Shown in pieces: positions 8,066 through 15,404 of a DNA stretch of 32,793 bases. The notes under the pieces are model-generated. The model was given only the letters and a program-made list of their open reading frames with translations. It did no database searches and was not told where the DNA came from. The position numbers were made by a program, and so were the translations under genes. The DNA is from Paraburkholderia mimosarum LMG 23256 = NBRC 106338 (GTDB lineage Bacteria; Pseudomonadota; Gammaproteobacteria; Burkholderiales; Burkholderiaceae). Position 1 is the stretch's first letter. Every line of letters starts with the position of its first letter. The stretch covers positions 1 to 32,793 of the forward strand of contig NZ_BBJJ01000071.1 of NCBI RefSeq assembly GCF_000739815.1, given 5' to 3'.

Positions 8066-8085
8066 ATGAGTCATTCTCCCGCTAG
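7990..8085 (+). CDS. Possible 31-codon leader ORF overlapping marR
   Basis: AAGGAG (7977-7982) lies seven bases before ATG 7990, a far better ribosome binding site than the one ahead of marR. The frame gives MRVVCLRFNGRSPDCSPYRL and continues to a TAG at 8083-8085, overlapping the first 20 bases of marR in another frame. It could couple translation of marR to a leader peptide. The peptide resembles no family I know, and no marR-frame start codon pairs with this ribosome binding site. Chance occurrence is possible. Confidence 0.3.
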   Translation: MRVVCLRFNGRSPDCSPYRLQAFSTYESFSR

Positions 8086-8515
8086 CGGTTTTGTCGATAA
8101 CTACACGCCTGCGCTGCTCGCGCAGGTCAGTCAACTGATCTCCGGCGAGTTTCACGTGATCGTCCAGGCAGCCGGCTTCGAGGTGTCCGACTGGCGTGTG
8201 CTATCCACACTTTCGGAAGGCAAGGCGATCAGCATTGGCCAACTCGCACAGATCTCCGTGACCAAGCAGCCCACCGTCACGCGCCTGCTCGACCGCATGG
8301 AAGCGCAGGGCTACGTGAAGCGCATCCCGCACGAAACGGACCGCCGCGTCACGCTCGTACGCATCACGCCACAAGGTCAGAAGCTCGTTTCCGGACTCAT
8401 CAAGGAGGCGCGAGCGCACGAAGAGCGCGTGCTCGCGCCACTCGGCAAGGCGAAAGCGGAAGAACTCAAGACCACTTTGCGTCTGCTGCTCGATCTGCAT
8501 CGGCCGCCGGCCTGA
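8066..8515 (+). CDS. MarR family transcriptional regulator
   Basis: This 149-residue winged-helix regulator has the helix-turn-helix core SIGQLAQISVTKQPTVTRLL (about residues 52-71). The wing follows, RIPHETDRRVTLVRITPQGQ, with the Asp-Arg-Arg motif typical of MarR proteins. These proteins usually repress by binding a palindrome and are released by a phenolic or aromatic ligand. The gene is divergent from the cyclase gene and convergent (16 bases) with the thioesterase gene. It is therefore embedded in the cluster it probably controls. Candidate sites are 7940-7957 and 12776-12793. The ribosome binding site before ATG 8066 is weak; see the possible leader ORF just upstream. Confidence 0.93.
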   Translation: MSHSPASGFVDNYTPALLAQVSQLISGEFHVIVQAAGFEVSDWRVLSTLSEGKAISIGQLAQISVTKQPTVTRLLDRMEAQGYVKRIPHETDRRVTLVRITPQGQKLVSGLIKEARAHEERVLAPLGKAKAEELKTTLRLLLDLHRPPA

Positions 8516-8531
8516 TCCGGACACCGCGCGT

Positions 8532-8963
8532 TCACCTTCGGGCGGCTGCCACCGCGCCCTCGATCACCGTGCGCAGGTCCTCTGGAATCGCGATCGATTG
8601 GTGCGCATCGAGCGAAGTCGTTACGATGGTCTGGCGTGCTGCCATGCGCACCACGCCGTCCTCACCCGTGCACGCCCACGCGAGCGTGAGCGACTTCTGC
8701 CCAAGACGCTCGACGTCGAGCGAAAGCCGTACCGCTTCGCCCATTTTGCTGATTGCCTTGAAATCCACCTCCAGATGCACGGTCGGCATGCCCACCCGGC
8801 GTGCGCCGATCAGCCCGTGATAGCCTTCAGGCAAGAGCGCGTCGATCCAGGATTCGATCAGATCGTTGAAAAGCACGAAATACTGCGGATAAAACACGAT
8901 TCCGGCGGGATCACACTCCGAAAAATGAATCTTGTGTTCGCGCTCGAATGTATGTTGGGTCAT
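8532..8963 (-). CDS. Acyl-CoA thioesterase, 4-hydroxybenzoyl-CoA thioesterase (4HBT) family
   Basis: This 143-residue hot-dog thioesterase has FSECDPAGIVFYPQYF near residue 14. This is the 4HBT class I active-site motif, in which the Asp of CDPAGI is catalytic in the Pseudomonas 4-hydroxybenzoyl-CoA enzyme. It hydrolyses an aryl- or acyl-CoA to the free acid. ATG 8963 (MTQHTFERE) is preferred for family N-terminus and a GAG eight bases upstream; ATG 8981 would add six residues. It follows the oxidoreductase beta gene by about 31 bases, so the CoA thioester made by that enzyme is the likely substrate. Aromatic substrate preference is inferred from the motif and context. Confidence 0.85.
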   Translation of the reverse strand: MTQHTFEREHKIHFSECDPAGIVFYPQYFVLFNDLIESWIDALLPEGYHGLIGARRVGMPTVHLEVDFKAISKMGEAVRLSLDVERLGQKSLTLAWACTGEDGVVRMAARQTIVTTSLDAHQSIAIPEDLRTVIEGAVAAARR

Positions 8964-8994
8964 GTCTTTTGCTCGGTCCATGCTCGCAGCCCGC

Positions 8995-10485
8995 TCAAAC
9001 CAGCGCGTGACGCATGAGCGCCGCGTTCAACTTGTAACCGTGTTCGTCGGCTAGCGCCGCATCGCGCAGCTCGCGCAATGTGGCGGGCGCGAGCCGAGCG
9101 CCGGCCTGGCGCACCGCCGCCATCAGCGTCTGGTAGTTCTTCAGGCCGCGCGCGTGCGTATCGCTATAGCCCTTCACGAGCCGCTGGCACCGCGCGACTT
9201 CGGTGGCGAGCGCGGGATTGTGTTTTGCGGACTCGACGATTTGGGCCAACCACGCTTCCACGCGCGCATTCTCCATCGCATAGCGCAGTGTGCGGCGGCG
9301 CATGGGGCGCAGGCTTGCGACGGCATACAGCATCAGGTAGCCGCGCAGCGAGCTGGTCTTGACGACGCGTCCCGACTGCGTGCACCGGCGCACGAGACGA
9401 TGAACCCAATGCGGCCGTGCGAGCCAGCGGCCGAGACCGGCAGGCAGCGTCTCGCAGATTTCCTCGACACGCGGATGCATGAACTCGTTGATCGCCAATA
9501 ACTGGTTGGTCTGCGCCTGCACTTCGCTGCGCACGCGCTCGAAGCGCGTGCCGCGCGTTTTCAGGTCAGCGACGCGTATCGTGTCTTCGTACGACATCCA
9601 GAGCGCGAGGTGGCGCGCGCATTCGCGCAACAGCGTGTCGTCTGCGGCAGGCAGTGCCGCGCGCAGCCCTGAAAGCCGGTCCAGATACTGGCTCGCGTAA
9701 GCGAGGTCCTGATAGTCGATCAGGCGGCGCACGCCGTCGAGCACGATCGCCTGAACGTCGATCGGAAATTCCTCGCGCACGCGCTCGACGAGCCGCCTCA
9801 CCGCAGCATCGCGCGGCGCGGGTTGCAGGTCGTTCGCCGCGCTCGTCGCTTCGGGCAGGGCTTCGTCGCCTGCGCGATCGAATGCAAGGTCAAACGCGCG
9901 CAGGCTCGGCTTGACGCCCACGCCGCCGCGCGCGATCGTCTCCTCGAACTGGCTGCGGCTGAACGGCAGCACGCCCGTGCCGGCGAGGGCACCGAACAGC
10001 ACCGCGCTGATCACGCTGCCGCTCGCGTGCGCGGCCTCGGCCATGTCGAAGCGCACGTAGCGCTTCGCGGCAGCGCTGGCGTGCGCGATGAGTGTTTCGC
10101 TGTCCACGCGGCCGTCGCCCAGTGCCGTTTTTTCGGCGATCGAATAGATGCGATGCGTGGACGAGATGAGCGTCGTGCGCTCCGGCGTCACGAGACCGCG
10201 TTGCACCGCGCGCCCCGCTTCCATCAACTCGGAGGCGAGCACCACATCCACGTCGCCCGGCAACGGCATCAGTGCAAGCACGGGGGCACGGTCTTCGCCT
10301 GAATCGCGAGGAAACAGTTCGACGTAGTAAATCGTCGCCCCGGTGCGCTGCGCCACGCCGGGAACCGAGGTGGTCTGGGCGTGGTAGCCGTTATGTTCAC
10401 CAAGGTCGACGATCCAGTCGGCCAGTACGCCGCCCCCCTCGCCGCCCATGGCGAGGATCGCGATCTTGATCGGTTGAGACTTCAT
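8995..10485 (-). CDS. iorB: Indolepyruvate:ferredoxin oxidoreductase-like, beta (gamma-domain) subunit with C-terminal extension
   Basis: This 496-residue protein begins with the 2-oxoacid:acceptor oxidoreductase gamma-type domain: KIAILAMGGEGGGVLADWIV, then TTSVPGVAQRTGATIYYVE, and a segment with LASELMEAGRAVQRGLVTPE. This domain (about residues 1-190) is the IorB part. The remaining ~300 helical residues form the extension found in aerobic proteobacterial homologues (DUF6537-like by recall). Archaeal IorB is only about 200 residues. Together with the alpha subunit 15 bases upstream it should convert an aryl 2-oxo acid plus CoA to the acyl-CoA and CO2. The gene symbol reflects homology; the true substrate could be indolepyruvate, phenylpyruvate or an arylglyoxylate. 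Confidence 0.85.
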   Translation of the reverse strand: MKSQPIKIAILAMGGEGGGVLADWIVDLGEHNGYHAQTTSVPGVAQRTGATIYYVELFPRDSGEDRAPVLALMPLPGDVDVVLASELMEAGRAVQRGLVTPERTTLISSTHRIYSIAEKTALGDGRVDSETLIAHASAAAKRYVRFDMAEAAHASGSVISAVLFGALAGTGVLPFSRSQFEETIARGGVGVKPSLRAFDLAFDRAGDEALPEATSAANDLQPAPRDAAVRRLVERVREEFPIDVQAIVLDGVRRLIDYQDLAYASQYLDRLSGLRAALPAADDTLLRECARHLALWMSYEDTIRVADLKTRGTRFERVRSEVQAQTNQLLAINEFMHPRVEEICETLPAGLGRWLARPHWVHRLVRRCTQSGRVVKTSSLRGYLMLYAVASLRPMRRRTLRYAMENARVEAWLAQIVESAKHNPALATEVARCQRLVKGYSDTHARGLKNYQTLMAAVRQAGARLAPATLRELRDAALADEHGYKLNAALMRHALV

Positions 10486-10500
10486 CGTGTATTTCCCGGT

Positions 10501-12690
10501 TCAGAATGCGTAGCGCGCGCGGCGCTGTGCCCCGCGGCGCTGCAGCCAGCCGATTACCATGTCGCGCACGCGCTGGCGCAGCTTGTCCGTTCGTGAAGGA
10601 TTGCTGATGATCTGCGCGCGATAGAACGACGGACACAGGACCGCCGCGTGCGAGACTTCGCCGCACAAGCCACAGCCCACACAGCTGTCGAGCACGGTCG
10701 CCACGGGGTCGGTGCGCAGCGGGTCGGGGTTGGCTTTGATCGATAGCGACGGGCAACCCGAGAGCCGAATGCACGAATGATCGCCCGTGCAGGTATCCGA
10801 ATCGACGCCGAAGCGCTCGCGCACCACCCGCTCGCCGGCCGCGATCGCCTTGCGCTGCTTCGGCTTCTCGCGCCGCTGCTTGTTCAACATGCATTCGCTC
10901 TGCGCGATCAGCACCTTTGGACCTTTCGTCGCTGTCGTCAGCGCCTCCTTGAGCGTGGCCTTCATGGCTTTCAGGTCGTAGGTGCGCCGCACTGTCCTGA
11001 CCCACTTCACGCCAACGCCACGGACGGCCTCTTCGATCTCGTGGCCGGTGCTGCGCGTCGGATTGAGTGCCGTCGAGGAAAGGATGTCCTGACCGCCGGT
11101 CGCCGACGTGTAGCTGTTGTCGACCACCACCGTGAGATTGTCGCTCTTGTTGAACACGGCATTGGCGATGCCGCTCGTGAGACCGTTGTGCCAGAATCCG
11201 CCGTCGCCCATGACCGAGATCGCCCGCCTGGCCGCGGGTGCGTTCAGTGCCGCCGCGCTCGCGCTGCCGAGGCCGTAGCCCATCGTCGTCGCGCCGAGGT
11301 TGAACGGCGGCAGGATCGAGAACAGATGGCAGCCGATGTCGGCGCTCACGTGATGCGGCCCGATCTCTCGCTCCAGCAACTTCATCGCCGTGAAGATCGG
11401 CCGCTCGGGACAGCCGGTGCAAAACCCGGGCGGCCGCGCGTGCACGTTTTCATCGAGCGCGGGCAAGGCATCCGCGGTTGGCTGCGCTGCTTCGGGCGTG
11501 CCTGGCGATGCTGGCAATGCCAGCACGGGAATCACCTTGCGAGGCGCGGGTTGTCGTTCGAGTACACCGTATTGCTCGAAGAATGCACGCAGGCCCTTCA
11601 TCACGGTCGCAGTGCTGTACTCGCCCGCGAGCGGCAGCACATCCTTGCCGTGCAGCGCGACCGCCACGCCGCGCTGGCGAAGAATGGCGCCTGCGTTCTG
11701 TTCGACGAAATTCGGCTGACCTTCTTCGATCACGAGCACCGCGCGTTTGTCCGCGCAAAAGCGCTCCCATTCGGAATCGATGAGCGGGTACGCCACGTTC
11801 ATGACGTAGAGCGGAATCTTCGATTCGCCGTAGACGTCGGCAAGACCCAGGCGTTCGAGTGCACGCATCACGGTGTTGTAGCTTCCGCCCTGCACGGCAA
11901 TGCCGATGTCGTGTGTCTCGCCGGCGAAGCATTCATTGAGCCCGCGCGACTCGATGAATTCGACGGCCGCCGGCCACCGCTGGTGAATCTTTTCGCGCTC
12001 GTGCAGAAAGCTCGCGGGCGGCAGTACGATGCGGTTGACGTCGCGTGCCGGATTTTCGAGTGCGTCCTTGATCGTGAACGCAGACCGTTTGTTATCCGAA
12101 GCAATGAACTGGCCGTGAACGTGACAGGCGCGAATGCGCAGTTGCAGCATGACCGGTGTGTTGCTCGCTTCGGACAGGTCGAAGCCGTCTTTCACGGCCT
12201 TCACGATGCAGGTCAGATTGGGGCGCGGGTCGAGCAACCAGATCTGCGACTTCATGGCGAAGGCGTGACTGCGCTCCTGCATGATCGACGAGCCTTCGCC
12301 ATAGTCCTCGCCCACGATGATCAGCGCGCCGCCCATCACGCCGCCGGAAGCAAGATTGGCCAGCGCGTCCGATGCGACGTTGGTGCCCACCGTCGCCTTG
12401 AACGTGACCGCGCCGCGCAGCGGATAGTTGACCGACGCAGCCAGCGAAGCCGCTGCCGTCGCTTCGCTCGCGCTGTTTTCGAAGCGGATGCCGTGGTCGC
12501 CGAGGATGTCCTGGGCGTCGGCGAGCACGTCCATGAGGTGCGAGATCGGCGAGCCCTGATAGCCGGCCACATAGGCCACGCCCGACTCCAGCAGCGCCTT
12601 CGTCACGGCGAGTATGCCCTCGCCGCTGAATACCTCGCCTGCGCCGAGGCGCAGCTTCTTTACTTCCTCGACAAACGACCGTTCAGCCAT
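10501..12690 (-). CDS. iorA: Indolepyruvate:ferredoxin oxidoreductase-like, alpha subunit (TPP and Fe-S)
   Basis: This 729-residue thiamine-diphosphate enzyme has an N-terminal pyrimidine-binding domain (GEGILAVTKALLESGVAYVAG, then YQGSPISHLMDVL). A central CxGCPxR region, GFCTGCPERPIF, follows. The TPP-binding domain has GDGGFWHNG near residue 494, followed by the Mg-binding Asn region. A C-terminal iron-sulfur motif, CVGCGLCGEVSHAAVLCP, lies near residues 668-686. The upstream Cys-rich stretch DTCTGDHSCIRLSGCP may hold a second, atypical cluster. It makes acyl-CoA from an aryl 2-oxo acid, passing electrons to ferredoxin. It heads an operon with the beta subunit and thioesterase, preceded by a copy of the MarR-type motif. 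Confidence 0.9.
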   Translation of the reverse strand: MAERSFVEEVKKLRLGAGEVFSGEGILAVTKALLESGVAYVAGYQGSPISHLMDVLADAQDILGDHGIRFENSASEATAAASLAASVNYPLRGAVTFKATVGTNVASDALANLASGGVMGGALIIVGEDYGEGSSIMQERSHAFAMKSQIWLLDPRPNLTCIVKAVKDGFDLSEASNTPVMLQLRIRACHVHGQFIASDNKRSAFTIKDALENPARDVNRIVLPPASFLHEREKIHQRWPAAVEFIESRGLNECFAGETHDIGIAVQGGSYNTVMRALERLGLADVYGESKIPLYVMNVAYPLIDSEWERFCADKRAVLVIEEGQPNFVEQNAGAILRQRGVAVALHGKDVLPLAGEYSTATVMKGLRAFFEQYGVLERQPAPRKVIPVLALPASPGTPEAAQPTADALPALDENVHARPPGFCTGCPERPIFTAMKLLEREIGPHHVSADIGCHLFSILPPFNLGATTMGYGLGSASAAALNAPAARRAISVMGDGGFWHNGLTSGIANAVFNKSDNLTVVVDNSYTSATGGQDILSSTALNPTRSTGHEIEEAVRGVGVKWVRTVRRTYDLKAMKATLKEALTTATKGPKVLIAQSECMLNKQRREKPKQRKAIAAGERVVRERFGVDSDTCTGDHSCIRLSGCPSLSIKANPDPLRTDPVATVLDSCVGCGLCGEVSHAAVLCPSFYRAQIISNPSRTDKLRQRVRDMVIGWLQRRGAQRRARYAF

Positions 12691-12874
12691 GACCGTCCCC
12701 CTATATAGCCTTTCTATGGCGCACGACGCGTCGCCGTTATACGCAAGGCTATTTTAGTTGAAGAATCAATATTTCCATAATCATAGTTAACCCTGCAGCG
12801 CAGGCCAACATGATCAGCCCACGCGCGGCAACGCGGGACGTGCAGCGCCCGCGTTGCCGTTGCTGCCCCAATCC
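12691..12874. promoter_or_regulatory. iorA operon promoter region
   Basis: These 184 bases separate the flavin reductase stop from the iorA start. The segment 12750-12790 is strikingly AT-rich for this genome and carries the operator-like motif at 12776-12793. A good ribosome binding site (AGGGGGA) lies before the iorA ATG. I cannot fix a -35/-10 pair with confidence. The presence of an own promoter implies that iorA-iorB-thioesterase is transcribed separately from the monooxygenase-reductase pair. Confidence 0.5.
12776..12793. promoter_or_regulatory. Candidate MarR operator, copy 2
   Basis: The sequence CATAATCATAGTTAACCC differs from 7940-7957 at one of 18 positions. It lies 86-103 bases upstream of the iorA start; copy 1 lies 116-133 bases upstream of the cyclase start. 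The core TAATCATAGTTA is a looser palindrome than copy 1. The match between two promoters 4.8 kb apart is unlikely by chance and implies joint control. Confidence 0.6.
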
Positions 12875-13423
12875 TCAGCGTGCTGCTGCCAGCGGCCCCG
12901 CAAGCGCCGTGTATTGCCCTTGCCAGTAGACGAGCGGGCGTGGCGCCGACTCGTCGCGCGCGAGCGCACGCACGCGGCCGATGATGAGGATATGCCCGTG
13001 GCGCACGAGTAGTTCCTCGACCTCGCAGTCCATGGCGACGACGCTGTCGGCGAGTAGCGGCGCACCGTCGGGCGTCATCCGCACCCATTCGTCGTCGCCG
13101 TAACGCGCGCCACCCTGCTCGCCGCGAAAACCCGTGAATCGCTCAGCGATCGCGCGATGCTCGACGCGCAGCAGGTTGACGCCGAAACGTCGCGTGCGCG
13201 CCAGCAATCCCGCCGACGAACTCGTCGCCTTGAGCGACGCGACCACCATGGGCGGCTCGGCCGAAAACGAAGAGACCGAGGTCGCCGTGAAGCCGCTACG
13301 CTCGTCGCCGTCCGCGACCGTCACGACGCAAACCGCGCCGGCAAACCCGCGCATCGCCTGCACGAAGCGCCCGGAGAGCGGCGCGGTGGCGTCCACGCGT
13401 TCAGGCCGCACGGCGCGTCTCAC
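12875..13423 (-). CDS. Flavin reductase, FMN-binding split-barrel family
   Basis: This protein of up to 182 residues has the flavin reductase-like pattern MRGFAGAVCVVTVADGDERS, GFTATSVSSFSAEPPMVVAS and FGVNLLRVEHRAIAERFTG. It reduces FMN or FAD with NAD(P)H and hands it to a partner monooxygenase. The open frame begins with GTG at 13423, overlapping the end of the monooxygenase gene by 23 bases; GTG 13396, just after that stop, is an alternative. Neither has a strong ribosome binding site, so translational coupling is likely. It is the natural reductase partner of the LLM monooxygenase upstream. Confidence 0.88.
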   Translation of the reverse strand: MRRAVRPERVDATAPLSGRFVQAMRGFAGAVCVVTVADGDERSGFTATSVSSFSAEPPMVVASLKATSSSAGLLARTRRFGVNLLRVEHRAIAERFTGFRGEQGGARYGDDEWVRMTPDGAPLLADSVVAMDCEVEELLVRHGHILIIGRVRALARDESAPRPLVYWQGQYTALAGPLAAAR

Positions 13424-14516
13424 GCGGGCTGCGCAGCCCGTGTGCCTCCAGAATGGGCAGCACCGTGTCGCGGAAGTACGGGAACTCCTTCACGTAGTCC
13501 ACGAACGACAGCGTCGTGCCTTTGAATCCGGCTTCCGCGAGCGAGATCAGTCCCGCTGCGACCTGTTGGGGCGTCCCGACGAGCGGGAAGCCGCCGTGCC
13601 CGGCCGCCATGCGGTCGCGGATCAGCGCGAGCAGGTCATGCGGGAACGAGTGCGCATTCGCAAACTGCAGCGCGACGAGGTTGTCGACGGCGCCCCAGTC
13701 TGCGTTGTCCTGGGCGAAGTACTGGAGATACTGGCGCGCCTGCTCTTCGGTCGGGCGGCAGACCACGTGCGAGAACGTCAGCACGTTCACCGTCTTGTTC
13801 GCGGCGACGGCTTTCTGCTTGAGCTCGGCGACCTCCTTGCGCGAACGCTCGAGGTCGATCGCCGGCGTAAACAAGAAGTTCGCATTGCCGATCGCGAAGT
13901 CGCGTCCTTCGCCCGAGCCCGCCGCGTTCAGAATCGGAGGACGTTCGCCGTTCCACGGACGCGGCAGGCCATAGATGTTCTTCAGCTGGAAATTCTCGCC
14001 TTCCCAGTTGAACGGACCTTCGTGGGTCCAGATCTCCTGCACGACGTCGAACCACTCCTGTGCATAGGCATAGCGCTTGTCGTGGCCCGCCGCGAGCGGC
14101 AGCCCGAGCGCCTCGTATTCGGGGCGGTTCCAGCCCGCCACGATATTCAGGCCGGCGCGGCCCGCGCCGATCTGGTCCAGCGTGGCGATCTGCTTGGCCA
14201 CGACCACCGGATGGTTGGCCGCCGTGTGGATGGTCGCGAAGACCGTGAGGTTGCGCGTCTTGGCGAGCAGGCCGGCCGCCCACGTCATCGTTTCCAGCAC
14301 CGAGCCGTGGAAGTCCGTCTCGCCGCCGTAGCCGATCCAGCGCGCGATGGGCAGCATGAAATCGATGCCGGCTTCGTCGAGCATTACCGCGAGCTTTTCG
14401 TTGTTCTCCCAGGAGTTATCCCAGCGCTCACCGATCTTCGTCACCGACATCCCGCCCGAGCAATTGGTCGCGAATGTGCCGAGAATGAAATCCCTGGTGT
14501 TCAGAATTCGTCTCAT
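13401..14516 (-). CDS. LLM-class flavin-dependent monooxygenase, RutA-like
   Basis: This 371-residue luciferase-like TIM-barrel monooxygenase uses reduced FMN and O2. It shares several blocks with RutA (pyrimidine oxygenase): ARWIGYGGETDFHGSVLET, LDQIGAGRAGLNIVAGWNRP, EYEALGLP and an AGSGEGRDFAIGNANFLFTP segment near the flavin site. It is not adjacent to rutB-G homologues, so it is probably a paralogue acting on another nitrogen heterocycle or aromatic. ATG 14516 is supported by AGGA six bases upstream. It precedes and overlaps the flavin reductase gene, forming a two-component system, and is divergent from a winged-helix regulator. Alternatives such as alkanesulfonate or dimethylsulfone monooxygenase share the fold, but the motif match is less good. 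Confidence 0.85.
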   Translation of the reverse strand: MRRILNTRDFILGTFATNCSGGMSVTKIGERWDNSWENNEKLAVMLDEAGIDFMLPIARWIGYGGETDFHGSVLETMTWAAGLLAKTRNLTVFATIHTAANHPVVVAKQIATLDQIGAGRAGLNIVAGWNRPEYEALGLPLAAGHDKRYAYAQEWFDVVQEIWTHEGPFNWEGENFQLKNIYGLPRPWNGERPPILNAAGSGEGRDFAIGNANFLFTPAIDLERSRKEVAELKQKAVAANKTVNVLTFSHVVCRPTEEQARQYLQYFAQDNADWGAVDNLVALQFANAHSFPHDLLALIRDRMAAGHGGFPLVGTPQQVAAGLISLAEAGFKGTTLSFVDYVKEFPYFRDTVLPILEAHGLRSPRETRRAA

Positions 14517-14620
14517 ATCGATCCTGTCGCAGTAAAATTATCTATACGGTGGGCTGCCTCGTGGCGGCCCTGCCTTCCCAACCCAGTCGACGGCACCGGC
14601 CGCAACCGCGCGATTCCGCA
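14517..14620. promoter_or_regulatory. Divergent promoter region, monooxygenase gene / winged-helix regulator
   Basis: This 104-base spacer has an AT-rich core at 14533-14548 (GTAAAATTATCTATAC) suitable for a -10 region or operator. It lacks the CATAATCAT-type motif seen at the other two promoters. The monooxygenase pair is therefore probably controlled by the adjacent winged-helix protein rather than by the MarR protein. Confidence 0.4.
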
Positions 14621-15172
14621 ATGACCGAAAAATCACGCAGAACCCCTAAAAAAACCGCTACTGCCGAACATCGCTGGCACCTTGCGATGGACGACTTCAG
14701 TGTCGAGATCACCGACCTCGAATACGCCGTCATGCGGGTCGATCAGTCGTTTTCGCGCTGGCAGTCCGAATGCCTGGCCGCTGTCACGGGTGCCGCGCTG
14801 AGCGGGCAGGAAAACGCGCTGATGCACGTCATCTACATGCATGAACGGCCCAAGACCATTCGCGATCTGCTCCACCTGACCAACCGGCAAGACGTCGCTA
14901 ATATGCAGTACGAACTACGCAAGCTGATCAAGGCGGGCCTCGTCGAAAAAACCGGCACGGCACGCACTGGTGTGTACTACTCAGCAACGCCGGAAGGTGC
15001 GCGCGTGTGCGAAGACTACGCTGCGCTACGCCGCACCGTGCTGCTCAAGATGGCCGAGGCGACAGCGGGCATCCAGTCCGCGGCCGCTGCCGCCACGGCC
15101 TGCCTCGAACAGATGGAGCGCGTATACGAGAGCGCCACCCGTGAGGTCGCAACCTTCCATCGGCGGCGCTGA
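14621..15172 (+). CDS. Winged-helix (MarR-like) transcriptional regulator
   Basis: This 183-residue protein starts at ATG 14621 (MTEKSRRTPKK). The open frame extends back to 14549, but that part is Pro/Arg-rich and unlikely to be coding. The basic N-terminus is followed by a helical region and a winged helix: SGQENALMHVIYMHERPKTI, RDLLHLTNRQDVANMQYELR, then KLIKAGLVEKTGTARTGVYY. This resembles the MarR-related winged-helix proteins found near catabolic oxygenase genes. The C-terminal helix is Ala-rich and likely dimerises. It is divergent from the LLM monooxygenase gene and probably regulates it. No ligand can be inferred from sequence. Confidence 0.8.
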   Translation: MTEKSRRTPKKTATAEHRWHLAMDDFSVEITDLEYAVMRVDQSFSRWQSECLAAVTGAALSGQENALMHVIYMHERPKTIRDLLHLTNRQDVANMQYELRKLIKAGLVEKTGTARTGVYYSATPEGARVCEDYAALRRTVLLKMAEATAGIQSAAAAATACLEQMERVYESATREVATFHRRR

Positions 15173-15404
15173 TCTTGCGCCTTCATTGCGATCACGGTTA
15201 AAGCGCGTCGGACCTGCTCCTCCTGACCCAGGACTTTGAATAGAGTTTTACATTGAATATCTATTTGATCGGATCGTAGTGCAGCCGAATTTCCACCGCA
15301 ACCGTTTTCGGCTAGGGGAAAACACCATCCGGTGAAACGCGAGGCACGTCAGGACGCCGGCGCGAAGCCGCAGACGGCAGTCGTGCGCCAGGCGCCGCAA
15401 CGAT

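Noticed and set aside
10777..12708. Plus-strand open frame of 643 codons opposite iorA
   Set aside because: It is antisense to a well-supported TPP enzyme gene, and its translation is His/Arg-rich shadow sequence.
15284..15312. Inverted repeat GCCGAA...TTCGGC between the winged-helix gene and the hybrid kinase gene
   Set aside because: Six-base arms with an 18-base loop and no T-run are too weak to call a terminator. The 232-base spacer otherwise shows nothing I can support.
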